Source of the DNA: Poecilobothrus nobilitatus
Taxonomy: Eukaryota; Arthropoda; Insecta; Diptera; Dolichopodidae
DNA: 64,000 nt
Assembly: GCA_947095535.1 (NCBI GenBank)
Contig: OX352772.1
Location: 102,358,141-102,422,140 of the forward strand
Direction: 5' to 3'
Part shown: positions 11,551 through 24,009 of the stretch, piece after piece
Layout: the number at the start of each line of letters is the position of its first letter
Numbering within the stretch: position 1 is the stretch's first letter
Notes under the pieces: model-generated
The model's input: the letters and a program-made list of their open reading frames with translations, nothing else
Told to the model about the DNA's origin: nothing
Database searches by the model: none
Program-made: the position numbers and the translations under genes

Positions 11551-12245
11551 TGCTGATAAAATTAATAAATATGCTCAAAATTGTTGCTAGGGATTGAAAT
11601 ATTTAATAAAAATTTATTTATAATAAAAAGAGAAAAAAAAAAAAATTATATTATTTGCACTAGAAAAATGAATTATGCTTTTTATTTATGAATGTTTTAT
11701 AGAATTTTTTGATTAAAATAATAAATATCTATTTTCTTTGTTTCTTACTTTCTCCGAAGCGATTTCGATCACGACTCACCTATATTTGATTAAAATTCGC
11801 CTTTCTTTAAATGATTGATATTATGATTGGTATAATTTGTTATACGATACTCGAACTCGTTTCGTCTGATTGATTTATAATTGTAACTTGCAACACTTGC
11901 AACAAATGTTATACTGGCAACATTTTGCATATAATTACGCATTGACAGCATCTGACATACTTTATCTTTTTTGACAGATGACATTATTTGATCGCTGCTG
12001 ACAAGATAACATTGCAAACAATGCATTGTTTACAATATTATCTTGTAGAAATATTTTTTGTATGTATTTTGACATAATTATCCTTGAGCTACTAAGGATA
12101 GGAGCGAAATCAGTTAAGTATATTTTATAGAATAATTTCTTTTGTTGAATAATACCTCTTTTAGGTACTTCATGTTGGAAATAAAAGGTGGGCAAATACA
12201 AGCAGACGGCAAGTGAAGTGGTAAGCAATTTTTATGTATTCTTTC
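11551..12245. other. No identifiable gene; possible LTR remnant
   Basis: No family resemblance in the small open frames here. The part next to 12246 could include the 3' LTR of Gypsy element 2: read on the minus strand, TGTAGG directly follows the pol stop, as in element 1. I cannot find the matching 5' LTR. Confidence 0.4.
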
Positions 12246-14117
12246 CTACATTCGGTCATCCTGCTGTTCGTCTGTCTCAGGCGAATCTTAAATATCACTA
12301 TCTTCGTAGGTTTTACATAACTTCATGTAATCAGCAGCTGAAGATGTTAGATTAGGACCTTCATGTATCCCAATTTTTTGACATCATATTTATCATTATA
12401 TCTCACCTTGACAGCCTCGTAGGGACTTAAATAAGATGCATGCAATTTCAATCCAGTCCCAAATTGAGTGCGTTGTATTGCAACCAAATCTCTTAACTTG
12501 CATTTATAATCTGGCTTCTTTTTCGGTTGTAAATTTTAATATTTTCTTGTTCGATTTTTTTAATATTTTCTAATGTATAGCATTTCGTTCCTCTAAAAAT
12601 ATTTCTATCATTTCTTTTTTTAATGTTTTGAAAACTTCTAATGGTGATCGTTGCGTACTTCTTGTTCTAGTTGAGTTTATTGTACATTGAAGACCTGGAA
12701 CAAATTTGTACCATTTTGTTGGTTCATCCATTGCCATTTTTCGTAAAGCTTCCATTAATATTTTATTTATTCGTTCCACCTGACCATTTCCTCTTGGAAT
12801 TCCAGTTGTTGTGGAATAATATTTTTTATTTTTCAATTATTCAATTCAATTTATCTCATTGCAATATTGTTGAAAATGGTTTGACATGAATGCAACGCCT
12901 TATCACTTATAATTCTGTAGGGATTTCCAAATACTTCGCTTTGCAATGATAATTAATAATTTTTGTAAAACTTCTTCCGTTGTAACATTCTTTACTGGAT
13001 AAATCCATGTAAACTTTGTGAAGCCATCGACTACTACAAATAAGTATTTATAACTTTTCGCAGTTGAAGGGAGTGGCCCGATGTGGTCTATGTGATAAGT
13101 ATGTAGTGGAATATCTACCCTTTCAATTGGCTTTTGTAGTCCTTCTGATGTTCCTGATTTTTTCTTGGCTAAAATGCATGCTATATAATTTGAGATCACA
13201 TTTTCTATTTTTTTAGGTAACATCTCTGTATAATAATCTTGACGTATTATTACTTCGACCTCCTTCGCGTTGAAATGACTTTGCTCGTGAATATTTCTTA
13301 TAATTTCTTTTTGCATTGCTTTTGGAACAACTACAACGTATGTTCCGTTAACAAAATTGTACAAAATGTTGTTTCTTAGTGAAAAATCTTTATATTCTGC
13401 GTTATCTAATAATTTTATGAATAGGTTGCATGTTCCATCATTCCGTTGCTTTCACTATTGCTAGAATAACGTCTTTCACCATCTGTTGTCTTGTAACTTA
13501 GGTAAAATACAGGATGAAAATTGTTGTCATGTTTTTGCAAAACCACGGCTCCATAACCTACTTGACTGGCATCCGTATCCAATTGAGTTTCTAAGTGTGG
13601 TAACAAACACTGTATATTTTCTATTCTCGTCTTCTAAATCCACATGGAAAAATCCATTCTTTAATTTTGAACGAATCCTCGCGTCATCTTTCTAGAATTT
13701 CTTCTACAAATCTTTCTAGAATTTCTTCTATGTTTGGGAGCGGATATCTCTCTTTAATAATCTTTTTGTTCAGTTTACGATAATCTATACATAGCATATA
13801 TGTGCCGTCTTTTTTCAGAGCAAGAACTATCGGGCTAACATAATTCGATCGGCTGCGCTAGATGATGTTGTCATTCAACCATTCTTGTATTTGCTGATCC
13901 ACGATTTCTTTTTCCCTCGGTGCTAGTCTTCTAGGCCTCTAAAAAACTGGTACATTATCTTCTAAATTAATTTTCATTTGCACACAGGATTTTATAGGTT
14001 TTCTTGGCTTATATTCTTTATTGATCTCAATTAATTCTTTTCCATTTTCGTGATTTTCAATCTTTTCTAAATTTTCCACTACATCACATTCCATTATTTT
14101 CACAACATTTATTTTTG
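12246..14117 (-). pseudogene. pol: pol remnant of Gypsy element 2
   Basis: Pieces from right to left: the RT N-terminus near 13730-13990 (RRLAPREKEIVDQQIQEWL, IDYRKLN); RNase H start 13415-13606 (LDTDASQVGYGAVVLQKHD); integrase zinc region and core 12903-13364 (HIDHIGPLPSTAKSYKYLF); the integrase third catalytic block 12570-12836 (GIPRGNGQVERINKI); and a C-terminal domain ending at a TAG (12246-12248). The RT palm with its YxDD box is missing. One Cys of the integrase HHCC finger is replaced (NYIACILAKK). Confidence 0.8.
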
Positions 14118-15170
14118 CTATAAAATCTTCACGTTTTGTTGATTTCTTGTTAAACTACCCACGTCTTTTTCAATTACTAAAGTGGCTTGTTCAAGAATAT
14201 TTTTGCCTAGCAGGATTTCATCTGCCATCCAGTTATCAGCAACAACATGACATTGCAACTCATAATTATCCGTATCTATCTGCACATTGAGGTTGATATA
14301 ACCCGAAGTTTTCCTCATATGTTCAGTAAATGCTACTATTGGAAGAGGTGGTCCATCAAATCTTGGGACACCTATTTGCTGTTGAATTGATTTATTAATA
14401 ATTGTAATATCGTTACCCATACTGACAAGCCCTTTAAACTTTAAACCCTTTATCTAATTCTAATATGCTAACTCTATTTATTTGAGTACCGGAGCTAAAT
14501 GGTTGGTCCTTCTTTTCCAAGTATTGCGGTGCTATATGTCCAAATTCATTACACTTAAAGTGTCTTGTACTTTTTGATTTATTAGGACACTGACGAGTTG
14601 GATGAGAAAGAGCGCCACAGTTGAAATATATATTATTACTATTTGATCCCGTTCCATTTACACTTTCTAGTGAAAATTTGTTTGCATAGAAATTTTTATG
14701 TTTTGTCGTATTTCTTCTATCTGCTTTTTGTTCTTGTTTCATATGTTGTTAACTTGTAAACTTTTCTTTTAATTCGCTTACCGTTTCTGCTCCGTATAAA
14801 TAATTTTTATATATTGGGTCATCTGGAATTCCTTTAATTATATAGCTTATTAAGTCTGCTGTACTAACCGTGCCTCATTTCGCTATATCTTTCATACGAT
14901 ACATGTACTCTAAAGATTCCGAGCTTTTCTGAGTAGATTTCTCCAATATTTTATGAATATTTTTATGAATTTTCTCTCCAAATTCTTCATTTAATAATTT
15001 CTTTAACTTGTTCCAGTCTGAAATGCCGGATTCTGCTTCCAGTAGTAGCTTTGCAGCTCCTCTTAATAATTTTCGACAATACAGGTGCTTTTGAATGTCT
15101 GTCCACAAACATAAAGTCACGATATCTTCAAAATTAATTTTAATTTTAGCATTTTAACATTTAAATTTTT
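14118..15170 (-). pseudogene. gag: gag and protease remnants of Gypsy element 2
   Basis: The capsid-like piece is at 14875-15170 (NFEDIVTLCLWTD, KHLYCRKLLRGAAKLLLEAE). Two zinc knuckles lie at 14434-14742 (CGALSHPTRQC and the degenerate CNEFGHIAPQY, whose last Cys is lost). A retropepsin-like domain at 14118-14420 contains IINKSIQQQIG and ILLGKNILEQATLVI, the flap and hydrophobic-Gly-helix end of aspartic proteases. The expected D-S/T-G active site reads SMGND, so the catalytic Asp is not in its usual place. The protease frame is separated from gag by a frameshift. Confidence 0.75.
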
Positions 15171-15806
15171 TGTTAATTATCCATCAAATACTTCTAGCGA
15201 GTACTCTACATACTTTAATTGGAAGTTATTAATTACGATTTTTTCTCATTAGGCATTTTAGCATTTTATGTGTTTGCGCTTTATTGATAGCTCCTCTTAA
15301 TAATTTAATTAATTTGGTTTTACGATGTTGGTACGATTTCGATTTTTTAATTTACGAATAAATTTTTAAAGATACGAATGTTTAGTTTAAGGCTCCCTCA
15401 AACTATCGCCCTAGGACGTCCATCTCGGATTATATAGCAATTATATAGCATGCATATTCGGAAAGTTTTTTGACACTTTGTTTATCTCATCTTATGTCAT
15501 CCTGATTATATGGAAAAATATAGAACTAAACTAACTTATTCTTATATTCAAAACAAATTTTAAGAGGTCATATTTCGCAAACGGTAATGAATAGACTTTA
15601 GCTTTCACATCTACAAACCTGCAATTTGAATGACGAAATTTGAACTGACTGGATTTTAAAATGTTGGAATTTAAAATGACGGGATCAATAATATAATATT
15701 GCTATGCATCATGTACATATTCATATTACTATCTGTTTATTGTTTCGTTTGATTACGTTTTTACTTTTTTCTCCCATTATCATAGTATCATTCTATAATA
15801 TAATAT
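15171..15806. other. No identifiable feature
   Basis: AT-rich sequence between Gypsy element 2 and the Helitron; nothing recognised on either strand. Confidence 0.45.
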
Positions 15807-15944
15807 TCTAATATATAAGAAAAAAATTTTGTTTGTTTGTTTGTGCCCTTTTCACGTAAAAGCCACCAGTCCGATTTCAACCAAATTTAGCAAGAACATT
15901 TTTACGAGCCTGGAAGGAGTTATAGGCTATATCGCGTTTCGGTT

Positions 15945-16925
15945 CATTAACCCATTGCGGCCGAGAGCGTTTTAAAGCTTTGTCCTGCCTAAACGGTTTG
16001 ACCGATTGAGTTGAAAATTTACACAAATGTTCTACTTAGATTTAGGGATGTAGTGAAGAAAATTGGTTACAATATGTTGCCCGGATTCGGCCCGGCGGGT
16101 TTCCAAGAAAATATTTATTTCCGATTTATGTCCAATTTTGTATGGTGCTTTTAAGGTCTGAAAAAAAGCCAGTGCCAAATTTTTATGAAGTTCTGATTAC
16201 CTGTTTGGGCTCCAAAGCCGAACGTAGTTCATTAATTTTTTTTGTTGTCCTGCTAAAACGACCAATTGATTTGAAAATTCGAAAAATTGACTAACCTAAC
16301 ACTAACCCGTTGCGGCACCAGGGCTCAATAAAGTTTTTTAATTTACTTTGTTATCCGACTTAAACGTGTTGACCAATTGAGCTGAATATTTGCAATAGTG
16401 TAGCTCTTCACCCCAGAAACTCATTCAGTTGATTTGGTTACGATACGATCCATTAATCCGTTTCGGCACCAGGACCCAATGAATTTTTTTAATTTCTTTC
16501 TTGTCGCGCTTAAATGATTTGACTAATTTATTTGAAAATTTGCAAAAGTGTAGATCTTTGCCACAGAAGTTCACTCAGTTGATTTGGTTACGACACATTA
16601 ACCCGTTTCGGCACCAGGACTCAATAATATTTTTTCATTTCTTTGTTGTCACGCTTAAACGGTTTGAGCAATTGAGTTGAAAATTTACAAAAGTGTAGCT
16701 TTTCACCACAGAAGCTCACTGATTTGACTTGGTTATCATCCATTAACCTATTTCGGCACCAGGGCTCAATGAAATTTTTAAAATTTTTTGGTTATGTTTT
16801 TTGTTGTCGTGCTTAAACGGTTTGGCCAATTGATAATTGGCACAAGTATTGCACTTTACGACCGCAGCTTATTCAATTAATTCTTACGTGATACATTCAC
16901 CCATTTCGGCACGATAGACTGCCAC
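15945..16925 (+). repeat. Degenerate tandem array, about 145-155 bp unit, within the Helitron
   Basis: Units begin CATTAACCCGTTTCGGCACC-like (near 15947, 16306, 16451, 16595, 16740, 16894) and contain CTTAAACGGTTTGA, CAATTGAGTTGAAAATTT and GTTGATTTGGTTACGA blocks. The four units from 16300 are cleanest; the first is longer and more diverged. Confidence 0.82.
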
Positions 16926-17049
16926 AAAAAATGTTTGTCCTTAATTTTTATCTAATTTGGCAAGATGAATTTACGGTTCCAATAACGCCTGTGACAAATT
17001 TTTGTTTACATTCGTTAACCCATTTGCGGACGAGTACCTATTAAAACTA

Positions 17050-18066
17050 TTCAGCCCAATTTTTTGTAGTGTTATTATATTATTAAAAAATATTTCCAAC
17101 ACTCTTCACTTTTGTCTACAATTTTTCATATTCCATAAAAAGCTTTCAATGCAAATTTCTAATATATAATACTAATTAAAATAACCTTACTAAGTATCTT
17201 CAAAATACTTTGTTTAAGTTTCAACAATATAACATTTTCGGCTGTTATTAAAGAACAGAAATAATCTTCTCCATACGACAATCATCATGTCATCATTCAG
17301 GAATGCATTACTAACAAGTGGTCTGCCTACAGAAGATGCATGTGTATAATATATTTCGTAAAAAATGTAATTGAAATATGTACATACTATATGTATAATG
17401 TGCGTATGTTTAAAAATACTATAAAGACAATCAATTAAATTAGAAAACTTATTCACATTTTTGTACAGTATTTAATCAAAAATTAGTACATACATATTTT
17501 AAGAACAGAAAACCTCACATTCTTATCCATATACAGTTCTTACACATATTTTTAGCCTTATTCAATGTCAATTTGAAAACATAATTGTGTATTAGAAAAA
17601 GTTAAAGTGAAAAAATTCCGGTTGATTTATTAAGGTAAAAAACAATACTGTATTTTTTATATTAATAATATCTTAAACAGAACCTGAAATGTATGCATTT
17701 AAAAAGAAGTTTTTTCAAAATATGAAGAGCTGTAGGTGCTGTAATGGTGAGGCTATATAAAAAAGTTGTTCTACAACATTACTTTTTTAAGAGACTTATG
17801 TATGGTTACTATTTCCTTGCTCTTTTTTAAACAGTTTTGTAAACAGACAGACGGACAGAGTGAAAGTATGTAATAACAAATTTTTCTAAATGTGCATAAA
17901 AGGAAAATTCATAAAAATATGAAGTGCCTTTACTTACGAAAAAAAATGTATTACATTATGATCTTTAGATTACTGATTGCTTTAAAGATTTTTTGTAAAC
18001 GAATTGTCTCTAATTCTTCGCTCTGTTTATTCAATTTGCTAAACAAAATTTAATGAAATGTAATTA
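17050..18066. other. Helitron interior, non-coding
   Basis: AT-rich filler between the tandem array and the Harbinger insertion; no frame with a recognisable protein. Confidence 0.45.
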
Positions 18067-18389
18067 AGGACCAGTTTCACCGCTTTCCGATAAACTTCTA
18101 GATAGCTATCTTCTAGATAAACTATCTGGTAGATAAAAGTTCTAGATAATATTGTTCCTGTTTCACAGTCCAATTTAATAATAAATTAGTTGACTGATAA
18201 CTTTATCTCCTGGAAAACGTAATCGTTATAAAATTGTATATTTTTAGGATGAATTTGTACTGAATTATTAAAACATTTTTTTATTTTCAAAATTGCAAAC
18301 TTCAATTTTTAGAAAATATACAAAATGAAAATATAAAACTTCAAAATATATATACACAAACATTTAATTTTGCATTATTTCATAATAGA

Positions 18390-18957
18390 TAAGTTAAAAA
18401 AAAGAGATAGGGCAGTAAATTTCAGTCGTGTTAATAAGTAATTTTTATTTTCATAACCTTTATCTCCTAAAATAACACATTTTCCAAATTCTCAATTAAT
18501 TAGCCTCTGTTTTACGAAGGAAGTATTGAAAATTGTTTGGTCATTACATGACAGCAAAAACCTAACAGCAATGTTGGAAAATTTTAACTTCACGTCTACT
18601 ACAGCTTGAACATTAAAAGCAAAATTGTGCTTTCTGCCCCTGTAGTATTCTGCGGTTTCTGCTCATGCGAAGACCCTTATTAATTTAAGTGGATGTACAT
18701 TTATTCTAAGTCCTACCTAATAATTTGATAAAACGTGCGTACAATCTATGGCACCTATAACTCTAGGAAATTTGGCGATGTGGTAAAATTCTTTTATAAC
18801 ATTTTGTAGATTTGGCGAAAATTTTATAAAGCATGGTCTTAATTTAGCTGTTGCTTTAGATACTTGGCCTACTATTCTTGAAACAGATGCTTTGCTGGCA
18901 CCATTGAAATCACCTGCCACAAAAGCTCCGTTACAAAATAATAAGTTTACAAAAAAT
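18390..18957 (-). pseudogene. Harbinger transposase, C-terminal part
   Basis: Reading on the minus strand: FCNGAFVAGDFNGASKASVS, RIVGQVSKA, ARLRPCFIKF-like, then RVIGAIDCTHV (first catalytic Asp), a stop or frameshift near 18717, and then AEYYRGRKHNFAFNVQAVVD (second Asp) and GDKGYENKNYLLT (region of the third acidic residue). This is the HARBI1-type DDE fold. It is cut at its N-terminal side by the LINE near 18957 and carries at least one frame break. Confidence 0.85.
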
Positions 18958-19236
18958 GGTTTTTGGTGTTTTTTTTTGTTTTTAATATTTAAAAATATAA
19001 GTGTTTTTTTTAATGTTAAATTAATGTATTATATAATTATTTAACTATCTTATTATAAGTATTACTAATCAAATAATATTATATTATAATTTCATCATTG
19101 TAAAAATTTTAAAAAAATCAATGTAATTTCAAATATATTTATATAAAACTTACCTTAACTTAATCTACTTAACCTAATCTACACTAACTTAACCGAAATT
19201 ATTCCTATTAGTCTGTATGGACATATATTATTGTAA

Positions 19237-21313
19237 TTATGTTGAATCCAACCACCAATAGTTTCTTTTAATTAGTGTGTCCTTGTAAGGAATACTCATA
19301 TCGTATTTTAAGTAGTCTCCGTTAATGTTGCCTGGGTTATATTCGATAGTTTTGCATGTTGCCCGTCTACTATAGTAATATAGTATTGGGACATGATTTT
19401 GGTTTTGAATAAAACCGTTTTTATCCAAAAAGATGAAATGCTCAGGGGCAATAAATCCCGTGAGCAGAGTCTTTTTAATGTACTCCTCATTGTGGTAGAA
19501 TATATGAGATATGAGACCATTTTCTGGAGTGTTTTATGCTCTCTCATAATGGTTTCGAATCAATTTTAGAAGAAAATTGTCGATTCTTATGATTTTTGCT
19601 TCCTTGTACAAATATTTATTTGAGTAATTTAATTTTAACATTATTGTTTGTAGTCGGATTCGGGCTTTCGAAATTTGTTGATACAAACTCTTATACACTT
19701 TCTTTCGAATTTGCGTATTTTTTCCATTAAACTTGCGCTGATATTGTACCATATGGGTACACCATATGTAAGTGTTGGCCTTATTAATGTTTGATAACAT
19801 ATTATTTTGACTCTATCACTTAAGTTTTTTAGCTATCATGAAGGACTTGTTACCTTTGGAAATTGTATATTTTATATGCTCAGAGTAGTTCAAATTACGT
19901 AGTTCGTATTACCTTTTAATCGATCTAATAAATGTAGCAGGTCTGTTATGTAAATTGAAAATAGATTGGGCGCGTTAACAATGCCTTGTTGTAGACCGTT
20001 TTCGATTGAAAAAGTGTTATTTGTTGTATTTTGTTGATAATGTATCGAAAATTTGTTAACATTTAACATGCTTTGGATAAGTGCAATAAGATGTGATGGA
20101 AATTTATATTTTATTAGCTTGTATATTAAGCCATCCAACCATACGGAATTAAATGCCTTTTCCAAATCGATCAAACGGGCACCGACATCATAATTTTTGT
20201 TTATACACCAACAGATATCTGAAGTTAGTTTTGTTATGGTGTGGATAGTTCCATGTCTATATCTGAAACCAAACTGATTTTGGGTTAAAATATTTTTTGA
20301 ATTAACGAAGCTTGTGATTTTATCGTTTAAGAGCGTTTCAAATATTTTACTAATGTTAGGCATTAAGCTTACTGGCCTATAATTACTAGGATTAGTAGGG
20401 TCTTTGCCTGGTTTCTTTAGCAATATAGTTTTCGACATTTTCCAAATTTTCGGGAAATACGAATTGTTTATTGCGTTATTAAACAATATAACATATTTAG
20501 AAAATATTAAACATATTTAGAAAATTTAAACTGATTTAAAATTATTAACTTCGTTAAGTATATTGGTGTGTAGTCTATTATTTATCGGTATTTGGATTTT
20601 GTGAGATTTTTCTAAGTAAGAGCCTAAGACGTTGTAAATTTGTGTTTGATCTGTTAATAAGTATTTATTTGTGCTGGTTGTATTTAAGTTTGTAATATCG
20701 ATATTGTTTTGAGAAAGTAATGAAATATCATTTTGATCTATGTGCAGGCTCTTAATTTGGTTGTATTTTTTTCTGCGAAATATTTTATTTAATTCTGGAA
20801 ACATATTTGCACTGTTTTTTGGTGATTTTTTTAAGACGACGTTGCCAGTAATTGTTTATTTCTATTTGAATTTGTTGCTTGATAAGGGCTTTTTAAATAA
20901 TCAGAAGACTTTTGAGTAATTGTACATTATGTATGGATATTTGGAGTCTTTGTTTATTAATTTTATTGTAAATCTTTCATTAGACTATTTTTTTTATTTA
21001 AAAGCATTTTTAACTTTGTAGAGTAAAATTTATTCAAGTTATTGGCATTTTTACATTTTGGTATAACTTCGTTCATTGTTTTAAAAATTATTTCGTTTAA
21101 TTGTGACAAGTGGTAATCGATATTATGGCAAGTAATATTATTGTTATCCACAATTTTATTGTCATTAGCGGTATAGTTGCTAATATAATTGTAGTCTAAT
21201 TTTTTTTTGAATAAACTCCATTTGGCTTTTGCGAAAAGGAAGGCATTGTTACATGATAACTCTTCAAGTAAAAATTTCGTTATAATTAATTAATAACAAT
21301 TAGTTAATTAATA
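19237..21313 (-). pseudogene. Jockey-type LINE ORF2, linker, RT and C-terminus
   Basis: The linker pieces are at 20526-21300. The RT at 19890-20486 has KPGKDPTNPSNYRPVSLMP, NQFGFRYRHGTI, LIDLEKAFNSVW and ENGLQQGIVNAPNLF. The sequence then jumps to a late region (NYSEHIKYTISKGNKSFMIA), skipping the YxDD catalytic box. The tail (YQTLIRPTLTYGVPIW, near 19740-19835) is typical of the end of Jockey RTs. Multiple frame breaks. Confidence 0.82.
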
Positions 21314-22048
21314 TTAACTAATTAAAGTGCATATGGCATTGTGATCACTATCATATGGAATCGTGGTGAGTTTATTCTTGTGTTGCAGAAAAATTATGTT
21401 AATTTTAACATCTGTAATTACGAAATCTATATAAGAGTTTGCACGAGGTAGTGCATCAGTCAATATAAGATTACTCTTATAAATTATTTTATTATTTTGC
21501 AGCCATTTGTATAGTTGTATACCTCTAGCATTGTTTGAAGTATTAAGCCATGATGTATGTTTGGCATTGAAATCGCCCATTAGTATATAAAAATTATTAA
21601 GATTGTTTAGATTTAATGTTACAAATATTTTTTCGAGTTCTGTTAAAAAATTGTGGGAATTTCTATTTGATGCATAAATAGAAATTATAAATAATTTTTT
21701 TGTTTGCTGTAATTGTAATGAAATGATGCACGGTTCGATACATAAGAATTCATCGAAAATGCTATTTTTTACAATTTCATAGCGAAAACCTTTCTTTATG
21801 CCTATGGCAACACCTCCACCATCGACATCTGTACTTCTATCTCTTCTTATCAAATTAAAGTTATCAATCGCCATATGATCATTTGGTTTGAGTTTTGTTT
21901 CACTCATGCAAATTATGTCAGGCCTATTATTTTCGATAAAGTGTATAAGAGCTAATTTTTTATTGTAGGAGACAAGAGAATTTACATTAATAGAAATTAT
22001 TTTGTAGATGTTTGTAAAATTAATCATATTGGTGCTTAGATTGTACAT
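21314..22048 (-). pseudogene. Jockey-type LINE ORF2, endonuclease domain (long open frame)
   Basis: 244 open codons cover essentially the whole APE-type endonuclease: SINVNSLVSYNKK, CMSETKL (catalytic Glu), DGGGVAIGIKKG, YILMGDFNAKHTSW, SYIDFVITD, and YDSDHNAICTL (Asp-His). All expected active-site positions are present, so this domain is unusually well preserved. Downstream the frame breaks before the RT. Confidence 0.85.
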
Positions 22049-22327
22049 TCATATAATCAAATAATATGCTTACTCTTTTTGTATTGTTACTGATTTTTTC
22101 CTCGACATTATTAATTTTTTTTTTGCAATTCTGTAATACATTTACGTATTTCTAATAAAATGTTAGTATTCTCATTATTAATATTATTGTTGTAACTTAA
22201 ACTATTGCTATTAGTTAGTACTTCAATTATTATAATTATTACTAATACTATTTCTACTACTTACAATATTTGCAAATGAGACATTTGGCTGTGTGAAGTT
22301 CCTGACCATGAGGTGTTTATTTTCAAT

Positions 22328-23479
22328 TTACCGTTTTTTTATTTCATTTACTTCATCACATTGTTTCAATCTGGTTTGGTATTCTATACAACCTTTATAT
22401 GATGCTGGGTGTTCATCTTTATCACAAAGTGTGCAGTGAAGTTTTTCTTTTGGGTCATCCAGCTTTACTGTACATTGTCCAGTTATGTGGTTATTTCCGC
22501 ATTTAACGCATCTGAAGCCCATTTTTCAGTTGACTGAAGAGTGCCCAAAACGTTGGTTGCGTGTACATTGTAATATTTTGGGTTTGTGAATTTATTCCCA
22601 TCGGACTATTTGATGATCTAGTGATTTGATTTTGAGTATTTCATTAATAGGTGATTTTGCTGATGCCTGTACTATGAAATGAGGTAGAAGCCTATTTTTG
22701 TATGCGGAAAATTTAGTGGTGAGATTTGTAACTTTTTCGAACTGTATTGTATCGTTTTCTTTTGTTTTTAGGATATTGAGCACTTCATCGCAGGAATATA
22801 CCCCACTCAAACCTTTCAATACTAGTGTTACTTTTTTTTCTTCTTTTGCTGTGAAGGTGTAATAATTTATGTATGATTTTTCCAATAAATCACGTGCTTT
22901 TTTATAATCGTCAATATTGAATGTATATAATACATTTTTTCTTTCGCTGGAATGCTTAATAAGGAAATCTTTAATTTTAAGTGTGTTTTGTAGCAAACTC
23001 TTCATCATCTTGACGTCTGTGTCGCCAAAAAAAATGGGTGGCATCTTTTTATTGGTTGATTGACGGGGCTCGCTTGGTTTTTCTTGTGAACCAGACTTGT
23101 TTGACTTTTCGGCATGTTTTTTTTGTTTTCTTTTATTATTTTTTTTTTCTTTTGTTTTCTGGACCAGCTCACGGATACCTATTTTCAAGGCTTCATTAAC
23201 AGCCTTTTTTCCGGGCTCATTGTTCGCTTCCATAAGGATGGCATAATAGTTATTTGACACACGTGGTTGTTCCAAAACGTGAATATTCTCGACGTTACTG
23301 ACTTTGATGTGGCTTTCCTCGACATAATTGTTGTCAGCGTTATATTGCTCTATTATTTTTTGCAATCTGCGATTATCTTCAGTTAATTTGGCCAGCTGCT
23401 TTTTTAGCTCTTCAACCTCGTTGAGATCTACAGTTTTTACTTTAGGCATGACGTCTTCGTGTACAAGTGCCTGCCTCAT
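22328..23479 (-). pseudogene. Jockey-type LINE ORF1
   Basis: 295 codons are open from the ATG at 23479. There is an N-terminal leucine-rich coiled coil (VEELKKQLAKLTEDNRRLQK), a basic K/N-rich stretch, and then a PRE_C2HC-type domain (VTLVLKGLSGVYSCDEVLNI; FIVQASAKSPINEILKI). A stop at about 22592 precedes two CCHC knuckles in 22328-22522 (CVKCGNNHITGQC and CTLCDKDEHPASYKGC). This architecture is that of Jockey-superfamily ORF1 proteins, which bind the element's RNA. Confidence 0.8.
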
Positions 23480-23894
23480 CCTGCATGACCGCTGTCCTTT
23501 TGATAAAAGGATGCTGCCAGATGCGGTGCTGCAAATCAGTGCTATGTGATAACTGTTACTTATTTAACCAGTAAAATTTAATTTCTTCTTCAAAAGTTCT
23601 ATGTGAACTCCTCTTGAACTCGCGCCGAACGTGAGTTAATGAAAAATAAATTTTAAATTTTTATTATTAATTGTTTTTTAATTTTCCAAAAAAATATTTT
23701 TTTTTTTTTAATAATTTTCCAATTTTTTTGTTTAACCGTACCGATTAAAAAATCATGGCAAACTCCGTTACTAATAAGTATAAACATATTAATTTTTGCT
23801 GTTTTTGAAGAAATTAAGTGAATTTGTTGGCATTTTTATTTCATTTTGTATTAAAGACAATATATAACTAACTGCCGGTTTAATCAACATCATG

Positions 23895-24009
23895 AAGTAG
23901 TTCATAATAATCTGGTCGTATTCTAATTCATTATCCGTGATCTACGTGAATGTGATATATTATTAAAATATTCACCAAATTCATCTTCTATTTACTCAAA
24001 TAAATCCAT
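23895..24009 (-). pseudogene. Harbinger transposase, N-terminal remnant
   Basis: The minus-strand ATG at 24009 gives MDLFE, a stop, then IEDEFGEYFNNISHSRRSRI and further stops. Position upstream of the transposase core and just inside the right terminus, and similarity in style to HARBI1-type N-termini, support the call. Sequence between about 23640 and 23890 may be an intron or degenerate exon. Confidence 0.45.

Larger units (their letters stand above)
12246..15170 (-). mobile_element. Degenerate Gypsy-type element 2
   Basis: Minus-strand gag, protease, RT, RNase H and integrase pieces in Gypsy order, related to element 1 (compare WTDIQKHLYCRKLL with WNNIQKYLY, and ends DDRM and QDGRV). The 5' LTR and primer site are not visible. 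Frames are broken throughout, with a large gap in the RT. Confidence 0.82.
18958..23640 (-). mobile_element. Jockey-type LINE inserted in the Harbinger element
   Basis: A minus-strand non-LTR retrotransposon with ORF1 (gag-like, zinc knuckles), an endonuclease with its catalytic set, an RT and a C-terminal tail, inserted inside the Harbinger transposase. The 3' end abuts a T-rich tract near 18960 (an A-tail on the minus strand). The 5' end is near 23640. The RT palm lacks its catalytic YxDD region. Confidence 0.82.

Noticed and set aside
11790..12228. Minus-strand frames of 78 and 88 codons
   Set aside because: Low-complexity composition, no motif, adjacent to degraded LTR sequence; likely chance.
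12246..15170. Gypsy element 2 as a domesticated gag or pol gene
   Set aside because: All frames are broken, the protease active-site Asp is missing and the RT palm is deleted; it is simple decay.
16300..16925. CRISPR-like array
   Set aside because: Whole units are repeated with no short repeat and unique spacer pattern; it is a degenerate minisatellite in a eukaryotic Helitron.
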